A model generated the notes under the pieces. That model had not been told where the DNA came from. It saw only the letters and a list, made by a program, of their open reading frames with translations, and made no database searches. Of a stretch of 64,000 nucleotides of DNA, positions 8,050 through 16,608 are shown piece after piece (the stretch's first letter is position 1; every line of letters begins with the position of its first letter). The stretch is taken from positions 372,001-436,000 of the forward strand of contig CAWGUU010000003.1 of assembly GCA_963825765.1 (NCBI GenBank). Direction: 5' to 3'. Source of the DNA: CAWGUU01 sp963825765 (GTDB lineage: Bacteria > Actinomycetota > Acidimicrobiia > Acidimicrobiales > AC-14). The translations under genes were made by a program, and so were the position numbers.

Positions 8050-8616
8050 TCAGAGGAATCCGAACGCGGTGATGGGCCAGACCTTGACGAAGGCGCGGCC
8101 GATGATCGACGACTCCGGGATGGGCCCGAAGACCCGGCTGTCGCTCGAGTTCCCGCGGTTGTCGCCCATCACCCAGTAGTGCCCGGGGGGGACGGTGACC
8201 TTCTCCATCGGGCCGGTGCCCACGTCCCGAGGCAGGTACGGCTCCTTCAGCACCTCGTCGTTGACCACGATCTCGCCGTCACGGGTCTCGACCGTGTCGC
8301 CGGGCAGGCCGATGACCCGCTTGATCAGGTCTTTCTCGGCCACCACCTGCGGGCTCTCGAACACGACGACGTCGCCCCGGCGAACATCGTGGAAGTCGTA
8401 ACTGAGCTTGTTGACGAGCACCCTGTCGTTGACGTGCAGCGTTGGCTGCATCGACGGCGACGGGATGTAGAAGGCCTGGAACAGCACGGCCCTGACCAGG
8501 ATCGCGACCACGAACGCCCCACCGATGACGGCGACCCATTCGACGAGGTTCCTCTGGGGGGACCGCTTGGGCCTGGAGCGGGCGGTGCGGGTGACCCGGG
8601 GTGGTTGATCCGTCAC
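8050..8616 (-). CDS. lepB: Signal peptidase I
   Basis: Membrane serine protease that removes Sec/Tat signal peptides. One N-terminal TM helix (about residues 27-47) is followed by the catalytic Ser55 in PSPSMQPTL and Lys99 in DLIKRVIGLPGD. The family boxes YWVMGDNRGNSSDSR and FGPIPESSIIGRAFVKVWP close the protein at 188 aa. I chose GTG 8616; another GTG at 8625 is possible. It follows pafC in the same direction after 41 nt. Confidence 0.93.
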   Translation of the reverse strand: MTDQPPRVTRTARSRPKRSPQRNLVEWVAVIGGAFVVAILVRAVLFQAFYIPSPSMQPTLHVNDRVLVNKLSYDFHDVRRGDVVVFESPQVVAEKDLIKRVIGLPGDTVETRDGEIVVNDEVLKEPYLPRDVGTGPMEKVTVPPGHYWVMGDNRGNSSDSRVFGPIPESSIIGRAFVKVWPITAFGFL

Positions 8617-8657
8617 AGGCGCCACGCCGTCGTCGGTGGGCGCCGCATGGGTGGAGG

Positions 8658-9614
8658 CTAACCGCCGCCGTAGCGCCTCAGGATGCGGGCGGCCGCGGCT
8701 GCGGCGAGGTCGGGATCGCCCTCCACCACCCTGGCCGTCGGCCCGAGCCGCAGGAGGAGCCGCTCCAACCAGGCCCGCTGCCCGGCGACGAGCCTCACCC
8801 GGAGCCGGCCGTCGCCCAGGTCGTCGACCTTCTCCACCGGGTATTGCTCGACGACCCATGCCGCCGCCGGCTCCAACTCGAGCACGACCCTTGGATCCTC
8901 GGGGCGGGGGTGGTACACCGCCAGCTCCGGGGTGTGCTCGGGAGGCGAGAACGAGGTGCCGGTCAGCTCGGCCGAGCGCATCCGGTCCACCCGGAAGAGG
9001 CGCTCGTCCTCCACCAGGTGGCACCACGCCGACAGGTACCACTGGCCCGACGCCGAGAACACCGAGTAGGGGTCGACGGTGCGCCTGGTCCACTCGTCCC
9101 GGCCGAAGGCGTAGTACTCGATCTCGACCTGACCGGCGCCCGCTACCGCCGACCGCAGGACGGTCATGACCCGCTCGGGCACCGCGCCCAGCGAGATCTC
9201 CACCGCCTCGCCGGCGTCGACCCCGAGGGCAGCGGCCAGCTTGGAGAGGCCCCGCTCGAGGGGGCTGCCGGGCTCGAGAGAACTGGCGGCCTCGGCCCCG
9301 GGCGTGACCAGCAGGGTCCGGCCCGCGGCCAGCAGGGCCAGGCCCTCGGCGGGCGTCAGGCGAAGCGGGCGAGCGAAGTAGTCGGCGTAGCGGATCCAGA
9401 CGCGGCCGTCGGCGATGTCGACGTCGATGAGCATGTCGGGCGTGTACGGGTGCAGGCCGCAGAGGAACAGCATCTGGAGGTCGTCGACAAGCTCGTCCTC
9501 CCGGCAGTCGAAGCGGGCGCACACCTCCTCCAGCCGGGGGCCGTCGCGCCCGGCGACCCAGGGCACGACGGCCAGCAGGCGCTGGAGCCGGTCGTCGGCG
9601 CTCAGCTTGGGCAT
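8658..9614 (-). CDS. pafC: WYL-domain regulator PafC
   Basis: 318-aa HTH-WYL protein. The N-terminal winged helix (PRLEEVCARFDCREDELVDDLQML) is followed by a WYL domain containing SASGQWYLSAWCHLVEDERLFRVDRM, and then a WCX-type C-terminus. In mycobacteria PafB and PafC form a complex that activates the RecA/LexA-independent DNA-damage response. Start ATG 9614 lies 1 nt after the pafB stop, so the pair is a tight operon. Here it is separated from pafA by about 2.7 kb of other genes. Confidence 0.88.
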   Translation of the reverse strand: MPKLSADDRLQRLLAVVPWVAGRDGPRLEEVCARFDCREDELVDDLQMLFLCGLHPYTPDMLIDVDIADGRVWIRYADYFARPLRLTPAEGLALLAAGRTLLVTPGAEAASSLEPGSPLERGLSKLAAALGVDAGEAVEISLGAVPERVMTVLRSAVAGAGQVEIEYYAFGRDEWTRRTVDPYSVFSASGQWYLSAWCHLVEDERLFRVDRMRSAELTGTSFSPPEHTPELAVYHPRPEDPRVVLELEPAAAWVVEQYPVEKVDDLGDGRLRVRLVAGQRAWLERLLLRLGPTARVVEGDPDLAAAAAARILRRYGGG

Positions 9615-9615
9615 C

Positions 9616-10533
9616 TCACGCTCCCCACGGGGCCGCCAGCCAGGACACCATGTCGTCTCGGAGGTCGGTCGGCCCCAGGATCTCGGCGTGGTCGAGGAAG
9701 CCCAGGACGAAGGACCGGAACGCCGGCCGGTTGGTGACCCGGACGGCCAGCACGACCGAGCCGTCCGCCCGCCGCTCCTCCACCGCGTCGGCACCGACGT
9801 GTCCCACCGCCCACGCCGACTGGTCGGCGTCGACCAGCAGGCGGGCGATGACCGGGTCGCCCGCCCCCATCTCCCAGGGCTGGGCTGCGGTCGAGGCGGG
9901 TGGCGGCGACTGGAACGTCCCCGCCTGAGCGGCGGCCTCGACGTCCGACTCCACGCGGTCCAGGCGGAACGAGCGGTCCTCCCCGGCGTCGTGGTCGAAC
10001 CCGGCAAGGTACCAGTGGCCGTTGCGGAACGACAGGCGATGCGGGTCGACGCGGCGCTGGCGGCCGCGGTAGGCGAAGGTGACCCGCCGGCGGGCGGAGA
10101 TGGCCTCGAACAGGGGCGCCAGGTGGTCGGCTCCCGGCAGGGACGCGACCGCCGGCGCCGGCCCCTCCTCGGCCAGCTCGCCGCCCAGCTTCCAGAGCGC
10201 CTCGACCCCGTTGGCGCCCTCCATCCGCACCGCCGAGGCGGCGAGGTGCAGGGCGGCCAGCTCGTCTGGGGCGAGCTCGGGGTCCTTCAGGTAGTACGAC
10301 TCCTTCGGTATCCGGTAGCCCTCCACGCCCGGATACGCGGGGTCGAGGGGTTCGAGCACCAGGGGGACGCCCAGCTCGCGCAGCGCCTCCTTGTCCCGCT
10401 CGAAGGCGCGCCGGAACGCGGCGTCGTTCTCGGCGTAGCCGGGGAGCCGCGAGCGGAGCTCGTCGATGGTGAGCGGTCGCTCGGAGTCCAGCAGGGCGGC
10501 GACAAGGTTGATGAGCCGCTCGAGCCGGTGCAT
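9616..10533 (-). CDS. pafB: WYL-domain regulator PafB
   Basis: 305 aa, paralogous to the next gene: N-terminal HTH (LTIDELRSRLPGYAENDAAFRRAFERDKEAL), WYL motif in RNGHWYLAGFDHDAGEDRSFRLDRV, and a C-terminal WCX region. Partner of PafC in the mycobacterial mitomycin-C-type DNA-damage response. A TAGTGT box 9 nt before ATG 10533 suggests leaderless transcription of the pafBC unit. Confidence 0.88.
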   Translation of the reverse strand: MHRLERLINLVAALLDSERPLTIDELRSRLPGYAENDAAFRRAFERDKEALRELGVPLVLEPLDPAYPGVEGYRIPKESYYLKDPELAPDELAALHLAASAVRMEGANGVEALWKLGGELAEEGPAPAVASLPGADHLAPLFEAISARRRVTFAYRGRQRRVDPHRLSFRNGHWYLAGFDHDAGEDRSFRLDRVESDVEAAAQAGTFQSPPPASTAAQPWEMGAGDPVIARLLVDADQSAWAVGHVGADAVEERRADGSVVLAVRVTNRPAFRSFVLGFLDHAEILGPTDLRDDMVSWLAAPWGA

Positions 10534-10542
10534 CGCCCGACC

Positions 10543-10548
10543 ACACTA
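10543..10548 (-). promoter_or_regulatory. Leaderless-type -10 box for pafB
   Basis: TAGTGT on the minus strand, 9 nt before the pafB ATG. Confidence 0.5.
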
Positions 10549-10608
10549 GGACGGCGCCCTCGGGACGGCCGCCGTCGGCCTCCATTCCGGCGCCGTCAGT
10601 GGCTCCGA

Positions 10609-10614
10609 TAGCCT
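10609..10614 (+). promoter_or_regulatory. Leaderless-type -10 box for sufR-like gene
   Basis: TAGCCT, 8 nt before GTG 10623; it supports that start over the GTG at 10599. Confidence 0.5.
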
Positions 10615-10622
10615 CGGGTGAC

Positions 10623-11291
10623 GTGACCACCCGGAGCCGGTTGGTGCTGCTGCTCCGCAAGCACCCTGGCATCACCGTCGCCGAGCTGGCCGACGAGCTG
10701 TCGATCAGCGGGATGGGCGTGCGCCGGCACCTGGACGCCCTGGCCACCCTCGGGATGGCCGAGCGGGGCGCGTGCGAAGGGAGGCACGGCGTCGGCCGCC
10801 CGCCCACTGGGTGGCGGCTGACGGCGAGGGGCATGGAGCTGCTCCCCCGCCGGTACGACACCTTCGCCATCCAGCTGCTCGACGACCTGTCCGAGCACGT
10901 CGGCAACGACGCGATTGCCGCGGTCCTGCGCAGGCGCACCGATATGTTGGTCTCGCAGTACGCCGCCGAGCTGTCCGGGGCGACGACGCTCGCGGAGCGG
11001 GTCGAAGTCCTCGTCCGGATCCGCGACGAGGCTGGCTACGTGGCCGAGTGTCACGACGACGGGGGCACCATGGTCCTCACCGAGAACAACTGTGCCGTCC
11101 ACAAGGTCGCCGAGCGGTTCCCCGCGGTGTGCGCCATGGAGCTGGCCCTGTTCCGGGAGGTGCTCGGCCCCGAGGTGGAGGTCACCAGGGTGGCCCACAC
11201 CATGGCCGGCGACGCCGTCTGCGCCTACCGCATCCGCTTCAGGTCAGACGTCGACAAGGAAGACCCCGACAAGGAATACGACAGTCCCTAG
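10623..11291 (+). CDS. SufR-like Fe-S transcriptional regulator
   Basis: 222 aa. The N-terminal winged helix (VAELADELSISGMGVRRHLDAL) and the C-terminal cysteine set Cys157 (ENNCAVH), Cys170 (PAVCAME) and Cys200 (AVCAYRI) match SufR-type repressors, which bind an Fe-S cluster and control suf operons. No suf gene is visible in the window, so its target is unknown; the downstream acyl-CoA-dehydrogenase-like gene is the obvious local candidate. Start GTG 10623 gives MTTRSRLVLLL, the usual SufR beginning. Confidence 0.75.
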   Translation: MTTRSRLVLLLRKHPGITVAELADELSISGMGVRRHLDALATLGMAERGACEGRHGVGRPPTGWRLTARGMELLPRRYDTFAIQLLDDLSEHVGNDAIAAVLRRRTDMLVSQYAAELSGATTLAERVEVLVRIRDEAGYVAECHDDGGTMVLTENNCAVHKVAERFPAVCAMELALFREVLGPEVEVTRVAHTMAGDAVCAYRIRFRSDVDKEDPDKEYDSP

Positions 11292-11322
11292 GACCGACGA
11301 CCTCGTCGCCGCGGCCCGGCAG

Positions 11323-12303
11323 GTGGCGGAGGTCCTGGCGTCCGCGGCCGAGGCCACCGACCAGGCCGAGGCCGTCCCCCGCAGCCACCTGCGCCTTCTC
11401 GCCCAGTCCGGCCTGAACGACCTGCTCGGGATGCCGGCGTCGGCGGTCAGGGAGATCTACGAGGACCTGGCCGGGGCGTGCGGCGTCAGCTTCTTCGTCT
11501 GGGTCCAGCACCACGCGCCGGTGCGCCTGCTGGCGTCCTCCACCAACGCCGGCCTGCAGGAGCGGACCATGCCCGAGCTGCTGTCCGGGCACCAGCTGGC
11601 GGGGATCGCCTTTGCCTACCTCCGGCGGATGGGCCCGCCGGCGGTGGCGGCCCGGCGGGTGCGGGGCGGCATCCTCGTCGACGGCGAGGCTCCGTGGGTC
11701 ACGTCGTGGGGGCTCGCCGACATCTTTGCCGTCGCCGCCCGCCTCGACGGCGACGTCGTGTTCTTCCTGCTCCCGGGGCGGGCCACCCCCTCGGTGCGGC
11801 CGTCGGCGCCGCTGGCTCTCGCGGCCATGAACGCCTCCTGCACGGTCCGCCTCTCGTTCGAAGGCCTGTTCGTCCCCGACGACGACATCATCTCGGTGAC
11901 GCCCGTCGAGCGGTGGCGGCTCACCGACCGGATCGCCACGGCCAAGCCCCACCCTGCGGTGTTCGGCGTGATCCGAACCTGCTGCCGGCTCCTGGGCGCC
12001 CAGGGCAAGGCCCTCGACGAGGAGCGCGTCGAGTGCCGGAAGGTGGCCTACGCCCTGGCCGACAACCCTCGAACCGACGACGCCCACCTGGCCCGGATGG
12101 TGGAGGCCCGCGCCTGGAGCTACGAGGTGGCCCTGCGGGCGGCCGGCGCGCTGGTGGCCTCCGCCGGGGGCCGGGCCATGGAGCGCTCCCACCCATCGCA
12201 GCGGCTCCTGCGGGAGGCGGCGTTCTTCTCCATCCAGGCCCAGAGCGCCGAGCTGCGGTCGGCCACCGTGGACCGGCTTCAGGGCCTCGTCTCGAGGAGC
12301 TGA
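11323..12303 (+). CDS. Acyl-CoA dehydrogenase-like protein
   Basis: About 326-340 aa, similar in order to the acyl-CoA dehydrogenase fold: helical N-domain (VPRSHLRLLAQSGLNDLLGMP), a middle beta domain (GEAPWVTSWGLADIFAVAA) and a C-terminal helical bundle (RMVEARAWSYEVALRAAGALVASAGGRAMERSHP). It is shorter than catalytic members (about 380 aa) and I cannot identify a catalytic Glu, so an FMN/FAD monooxygenase-like or non-catalytic role is open. Homology seems to begin about 11 codons before GTG 11323, just after the sufR-like stop, but no start codon exists there. Confidence 0.65.
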   Translation: MAEVLASAAEATDQAEAVPRSHLRLLAQSGLNDLLGMPASAVREIYEDLAGACGVSFFVWVQHHAPVRLLASSTNAGLQERTMPELLSGHQLAGIAFAYLRRMGPPAVAARRVRGGILVDGEAPWVTSWGLADIFAVAARLDGDVVFFLLPGRATPSVRPSAPLALAAMNASCTVRLSFEGLFVPDDDIISVTPVERWRLTDRIATAKPHPAVFGVIRTCCRLLGAQGKALDEERVECRKVAYALADNPRTDDAHLARMVEARAWSYEVALRAAGALVASAGGRAMERSHPSQRLLREAAFFSIQAQSAELRSATVDRLQGLVSRS

Positions 12304-13286
12304 GCCGCACATATTCCGGCGGCGGCGGCGTAGGCGAAGAACGCCGGGTCGGCGTCGGGGCCCCGCCCCATCGTGGTCAGGCCGTCGGGGTAGGAGATGT
12401 CGGCCGGCACGGCCACCTGGACCACGCCCCCCACGCCCTCGAGGGCCTCGGGTACGGGCTCACCGGCCGGGACGGCCACCATCGGGCGACGGCCGGCCAT
12501 GGTCAGCGCGGTCGACGTCTGGTGGCTCACGCCACGGTGTCGGGGGCGAGGATCGACGTCGGAGAAGCGCACGGCCACGACCGGCCGGCCGCCCATCGTG
12601 TCGGCCGTGTCCACGACGGTGGCCACCTCCAGCCCACCGAAGCCGTAGCGGCTGCCGGTGCCGACGACGCCGGGGCCTGGTCCGACCACCGCTGCGACCG
12701 CACCGGCCGGGCCCGCCGCCACCTGCAACGCCGACGCCAACGTGACCGCCTCGTAGTCGCCGCCGAAGGCCTGGCCGCACGTGACGGTGGCGGCCAGCAG
12801 CCCTCTCCGGCGGAGGTCGACCACCAGGTCGGACAGGGCGACAGGCAGGGCGGCGGAGTCGGTCATCACGTAGACCAGCCGCCCCCCGGAGCTGGCGTGG
12901 GCGAAGCCGGCGGCCACGCAGGCGACCTGGCTGTGGAGGGTGCAGGCCACCACGGGCATCCCGCCCAGGTCGACGGGCAGCTCGGCGTCGCCCTCCTCCT
13001 CGGCCGAGCCGGTGTCGACCTGCAGGCTCGTGTAGCGCAGCTTCATCACGTGCCCGGGCCCGGGCTCCGACCACGAGTCTCGCGACAGGTTCCAATGCAC
13101 GAAGTGCCACCCGCCCGTGCCCAACCCCAGCTCGACGGCGGTGGTGTTCACGACCACCCGGTCCCCCACCGCGACGGGCCCGATCAGCTGGGTCAGGACG
13201 TAGGCGGGCTCCCCGTCGACCTCCACCTTCTGCAGCCCGGCCCGCTCGGCGGTGACCGCCGTCACCGTGCCGGTGGCGAACCTCAC
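12279..13286 (-). CDS. DUF3866-family protein
   Basis: 335 aa, from GTG 13286 (MRFATGTVTAVTAERAGLQKVEVDG). An N-terminal beta-rich segment (VAVGDRVVVNTTAVELGLGTGGWHFVHWN) is followed by two Rossmann-like halves (GGRLVYVMTDSAALPVALSDLV; FGGLEVATVVDTADTMGGRPVVAVRFSD). This matches DUF3866, a conserved actinobacterial family of unknown function often near Pup-proteasome genes. It lies downstream of pafA, separated by an inverted repeat that begins at its start codon. Its 3' end overlaps the acyl-CoA-dehydrogenase-like gene. Confidence 0.8.
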   Translation of the reverse strand: MRFATGTVTAVTAERAGLQKVEVDGEPAYVLTQLIGPVAVGDRVVVNTTAVELGLGTGGWHFVHWNLSRDSWSEPGPGHVMKLRYTSLQVDTGSAEEEGDAELPVDLGGMPVVACTLHSQVACVAAGFAHASSGGRLVYVMTDSAALPVALSDLVVDLRRRGLLAATVTCGQAFGGDYEAVTLASALQVAAGPAGAVAAVVGPGPGVVGTGSRYGFGGLEVATVVDTADTMGGRPVVAVRFSDVDPRPRHRGVSHQTSTALTMAGRRPMVAVPAGEPVPEALEGVGGVVQVAVPADISYPDGLTTMGRGPDADPAFFAYAAAAGICAAQLLETRP

Positions 13287-13338
13287 CGAACTGGTGACAC
13301 GGGGCGGCGCCTGGCGCGGTTCTGTGACACCAGTTCGG
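13286..13338. repeat. Intergenic inverted repeat, family copy B
   Basis: CCGAACTGGTGACAC (13286-13300) pairs with GTGACACCAGTTCGG (13324-13338) with one mismatch. The 23-nt loop contains GGCGCCTGGCGCG, also present in copy D. It lies between pafA (3' end) and the DUF3866 gene (5' end), so it may attenuate readthrough. Confidence 0.7.
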
Positions 13339-13344
13339 CGGGGG

Positions 13345-14703
13345 CTACAGCGAGGCGATGAGCTTCTCGACCCGCTCGTCGCGGGACTTGAAGGGGTCCT
13401 TGCACAGGACGGTGCGCTGGGCCTGGTCGTTGAGCTTCAGGTGCACCCAGTCGACGGTGTAGTCCCGCTTGCGCTCCTTGGCCCTGCGGATGAACTCGCC
13501 CCGCAGGCGGGCCCGCGTGGTCTGGGGCGGCGTGGTCACTGCCGTCTCGATCGCCTCGTCGGTGCAAATCCGCTCCACCAGGCCGCGCTCCTGCATCCGG
13601 TAGTAGAGGCCCCGCTGGCGGTTGACGTCGTGATACTGCAGGTCGAGGAGGGCCACCTTGGGATGGCTGAGGGCCAGGGTGTGCCGCTCACGGTACGCCT
13701 CGATCATCCGGTGCTTGATGACCCAGTCGACCTCGCGGTCGAGGCTGAGGGGATCGAGCTCGATCTTGGTGAGGCAGTGCTCCCACATCTTGAGGGCCTG
13801 CTCCTCCAGCGGGCTGAGGCCCCGGCTCTCGGAGTACCGCAGAGCCCGGCCCAGGTACTCGGTCTGGATCTCCAGGGCGCTCAGCTCCCTGCCGTTCTCC
13901 AGCCGTACCCGGCGCTTGCAGGTCGTGTCGTGGCTGATCTCGCGGATGGCCCGGATGGGGTTGTCGAGGGTCATGTCCCGCAGGACGACCCCGGGATCCT
14001 CGAGCATGCGCAGCAGGATGCTGGTGGCGCCCATCTTGAGGAACGTGGCGTACTCGCTCATGTTCGAGTCGCCCACGATGACGTGCAGGCGGCGGAACCG
14101 CTCGGCGTCGGCGTGGGGCTCGTCGCGCGTGTTGATGATCGGCCGGCTGCGGGTGGTGGCCGACGAGACGCCCTCCCATATGTGCTCGGCCCGCTGGCTG
14201 ATGCAGTAGGTGGCGCCCCTTGCCGTGTTCAGGACCTTGCCCGCCCCCGCGTAGATCTGGCGGCTGACGAAGAAGGGGATGAGGACCTCGGCGTAGTGGC
14301 CGAAGTCGTCGCGGCGGCTGGTGAGGTAGTTCTCGTGGCAGCCATAGGAGTTGCCGGCCGAGTCGGTGTTGTTCTTGAACAGGTAGACGATCCCCCGGAT
14401 GCCCTCCTCCCGGAGCCGGGCCTCGGCGCTGGCCAGCAGGCTCTCCAGGATCCGCTCGCCGGCCTTGTCGTGGGCCACCAGATCCTCGATGGAGTCGCAC
14501 TCGGGGGTGGCGTACTCGGGATGGCTGCCGACGTCGAGGTACAGGCGGGCGCCGTTCTCGAGGAAGACGTTGCTGCTCCTCCCCCACGACACCACCCTCC
14601 GGAACAGGTACCGGGCCACCTCGTCGGGGCTCAGCCGCCGCTGCCCGCGCAGGGTGCAGGTGACGCCGTACTCGTTCTCCAGGCCGAAAATCCGTCTGTC
14701 CAT
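13345..14703 (-). CDS. pafA: Pup-protein ligase
   Basis: 452-aa carboxylate-amine ligase that attaches Pup, through its C-terminal Glu, to substrate lysines with ATP. The N-terminal MDRRIFGLENEYGVTCT carries the metal-binding Glu pair. Further signatures are YLDVGSHPEYATPECDS, FKNNTDSAGNSYGCHENYL and RDEPHADAERFRRLHVIVGDSNMSE. It lacks the extra loop after the N-terminus that Dop has. A TACCGT box 8 nt before the ATG suggests leaderless transcription. Divergent from the small DUF2007 gene. Confidence 0.96.
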   Translation of the reverse strand: MDRRIFGLENEYGVTCTLRGQRRLSPDEVARYLFRRVVSWGRSSNVFLENGARLYLDVGSHPEYATPECDSIEDLVAHDKAGERILESLLASAEARLREEGIRGIVYLFKNNTDSAGNSYGCHENYLTSRRDDFGHYAEVLIPFFVSRQIYAGAGKVLNTARGATYCISQRAEHIWEGVSSATTRSRPIINTRDEPHADAERFRRLHVIVGDSNMSEYATFLKMGATSILLRMLEDPGVVLRDMTLDNPIRAIREISHDTTCKRRVRLENGRELSALEIQTEYLGRALRYSESRGLSPLEEQALKMWEHCLTKIELDPLSLDREVDWVIKHRMIEAYRERHTLALSHPKVALLDLQYHDVNRQRGLYYRMQERGLVERICTDEAIETAVTTPPQTTRARLRGEFIRRAKERKRDYTVDWVHLKLNDQAQRTVLCKDPFKSRDERVEKLIASL

Positions 14704-14711
14704 CTGCCGCC

Positions 14712-14717
14712 ACGGTA
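14712..14717 (-). promoter_or_regulatory. Leaderless-type -10 box for pafA
   Basis: TACCGT on the minus strand, 8 nt before the pafA ATG. Confidence 0.45.
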
Positions 14718-14743
14718 CCGTTCATACGGTGCAACAGACCCGT

Positions 14744-15046
14744 ATGGTGCGCGTGGCCACCGTGGCCAGCAGCTTTCACGCCAGGGTCATCGCGGCCCGG
14801 CTCAGCTGCGAGGGCATGACCACCGAGCTGCGGGGCAACGTCGACGGGCTCTACCCGATCGGCGACGTCCACGTGTTCGTCGACGAGATCGACCTGCCCG
14901 GCGCCCAGGAGCTGCTCCTCGTGGACGAGGTGGAGTCGGTGTTCGACGACCCCTACGAGTTCGAGCGCCCGTTCCGGCGGGAGCTCTGGATGGTGGTCGG
15001 CGCCGTCATCGTGATGGCCGCAGCCCTGTTCGTCCGCACCTACTGA
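14744..15046 (+). CDS. DUF2007-family small membrane protein
   Basis: 100 aa. The N-terminal MVRVATVASSFHARVIAARLSCEG followed by ELRGNVDGLYPIGDVHVFVDEIDLPGAQELLLVDEVE matches DUF2007 (putative signal-transducing protein, ferredoxin-like fold). One C-terminal TM helix (LWMVVGAVIVMAAALFV). Function unknown. It starts 40 nt from the divergent pafA start, and its end is close to the convergent prcA stop. Confidence 0.78.
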   Translation: MVRVATVASSFHARVIAARLSCEGMTTELRGNVDGLYPIGDVHVFVDEIDLPGAQELLLVDEVESVFDDPYEFERPFRRELWMVVGAVIVMAAALFVRTY

Positions 15047-15067
15047 CGGGCCGGCCCCCCGGCCGGA

Positions 15068-15754
15068 CTAGCCCGAAGCCGCCTCGGCCAGCAGCGGTTC
15101 CAGGTCCTCCGGGGTCATGCGCCGGAACATGCGCTGGCCGTCCGACCGGCGCAGGATCGCCACCTCCAGGTCGGTGGCACCGAGGACGCGGTCGGGCCCG
15201 GCCAGGGCCGACACCGCGGCCCGCAGGGCGCCGCCGAGGTCCATGACGTCGGTGACCGCCTCGGTGAGCCGTCCGGCGATGGTCTCGGCGTCGCCGCCCA
15301 GGACGGCCCGGTCGGTCTCGTCCACCACGGTGCCGTCGTAGGAGATGCGGAACATCTGGTCGTCGTCGCGCACGTGGCCGACCTCGGCGACCAGGATCTC
15401 GACCTCCATGGGCTTCATCTCGTGGGTGAAGATCTGGCCGAGCGACTGGGCGTAGGCGTTGGCGAGAGACCTGACGTCGACGTCCTCGCGCGAGTAGGTG
15501 AAGCCCTTCAGGTCGGCCATGCGGACACCGGCCGTGCGCAGCGAGTCGAACTCGCTGAACTTGCCGACGCCGGCGAAGGCGATGCGGTCGTAGATCTCGG
15601 CGATCTTGTGCAGGGTGCGCGACGAGTTCTCGGCACACAGCAGGATGCCCTGGTCGAAGCTGAGGGCGACGAGGGCCCGACCCCGGGCGATGCCCTTCCG
15701 GGCGTAGTCGGCCCGGTCCTTCATCACCTGTTCCGGCGATACGTAGTACGGCAT
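15068..15754 (-). CDS. prcA: 20S proteasome alpha subunit
   Basis: 228 aa. Begins MPYYVSPEQVMKDRADYARKGIARGRALVAL, with the alpha-subunit N-terminal helix that gates the pore, followed by the Ntn-fold core (GILLCAENSSRTLHKIAEIYDRIAFAGVGKFSEFD). No catalytic Thr, as expected for alpha. Forms the outer rings that dock the ARC/Mpa ATPase. The start lies 19 nt after the prcB stop; prcB-prcA is the usual actinobacterial order. Confidence 0.95.
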   Translation of the reverse strand: MPYYVSPEQVMKDRADYARKGIARGRALVALSFDQGILLCAENSSRTLHKIAEIYDRIAFAGVGKFSEFDSLRTAGVRMADLKGFTYSREDVDVRSLANAYAQSLGQIFTHEMKPMEVEILVAEVGHVRDDDQMFRISYDGTVVDETDRAVLGGDAETIAGRLTEAVTDVMDLGGALRAAVSALAGPDRVLGATDLEVAILRRSDGQRMFRRMTPEDLEPLLAEAASG

Positions 15755-15773
15755 GCTCACGGCAGCGGCTCCC

Positions 15774-16568
15774 TCACGGCTGGAAGCCCTCCGCTGTCTT
15801 GCGGTCGAGGAGGCTGGTGAACCGCTCCCGCACCTCGTCGTCGCCGACCCGCTCGAACCCGGCGGCGGTGATGGTGGCCATGGTGGGGAAGATGCCCCGC
15901 ACCATGTCGGGACCGCCGGTGGCCGAGTCCTCGTCGGACGCCTGGTAGAGCGACTCGATGGCCAGCTCGATGGCCTGAGCCCGGTCCATGCCCCGCTTGT
16001 AACCGAGCTTGATGGTGGTGCGTGCGTCCCGGCCACCGGAGCCGGTGGCGTGGAAGTCGTTGTCCTCGTAGCGCCCGCCGGTGAGGTCGTACTTGAAGAT
16101 GCGCCCGATCCTCCGCCGCAGGTCGTAGCCGGCGTAGATGGGCATGACGGCGAGGCCCTGCATGGCCATCGGCAGGTTGGCCCGCACCATCCCGCCCAGC
16201 TTGTTGGCCTTGCCCTCCAGGCTGAGCGCCATCCCTTCGACCTTCTCGTAGTGCTCGAGCTCGGTCTGGAAGATCCGCACCATCTCGATGGCGGGGCCCG
16301 CCGCACCGGCGATCGACACCGCCGAGTGCCGGTCGGCGGGAAACACCTTCTCGATGGCCCGGTCGGCGATGCTGGTGCCTTCGGTGGCCCGCCGGTCGCC
16401 GGCCATCACCACGCCCTCGGCGTAACAGATGGCCACGATCGTGGTGGCGTGGACCACCACGTCGTCGGGGATCACGGTGGGGTCCGGCGGGTTCAGACCG
16501 GATCGCCGTAGGAGCTCCGAGAAACTGGGCCCCGGGTCCTGCCCGGGCCCGAACAGGGGCAGAGTCAT
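15774..16568 (-). CDS. prcB: 20S proteasome beta subunit
   Basis: 264 aa including a propeptide of about 41 residues. Self-cleavage before Thr42 (VVVHA / TTIVAICY) would expose the catalytic N-terminal threonine. Downstream AGDRRATEG and a lysine in the IEKVFPADRHSAV strand complete the active-site region. A TAGCCT box 9 nt before ATG 16568 indicates a promoter for the prcBA operon. Confidence 0.96.
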   Translation of the reverse strand: MTLPLFGPGQDPGPSFSELLRRSGLNPPDPTVIPDDVVVHATTIVAICYAEGVVMAGDRRATEGTSIADRAIEKVFPADRHSAVSIAGAAGPAIEMVRIFQTELEHYEKVEGMALSLEGKANKLGGMVRANLPMAMQGLAVMPIYAGYDLRRRIGRIFKYDLTGGRYEDNDFHATGSGGRDARTTIKLGYKRGMDRAQAIELAIESLYQASDEDSATGGPDMVRGIFPTMATITAAGFERVGDDEVRERFTSLLDRKTAEGFQP

Positions 16569-16577
16569 CAGCGTGTG

Positions 16578-16583
16578 AGGCTA
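16578..16583 (-). promoter_or_regulatory. Leaderless-type -10 box for prcBA
   Basis: TAGCCT on the minus strand, 9 nt before the prcB ATG. Confidence 0.5.
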
Positions 16584-16594
16584 GCCGCCACCTG

Positions 16595-16600
16595 TACGCT
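16595..16600 (+). promoter_or_regulatory. Leaderless-type -10 box for tpx
   Basis: TACGCT, 8 nt before the tpx ATG at 16609. The prcB and tpx boxes face away from each other in a gap of only 40 bp. Confidence 0.5.
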
Positions 16601-16608
16601 CCCCGCCC

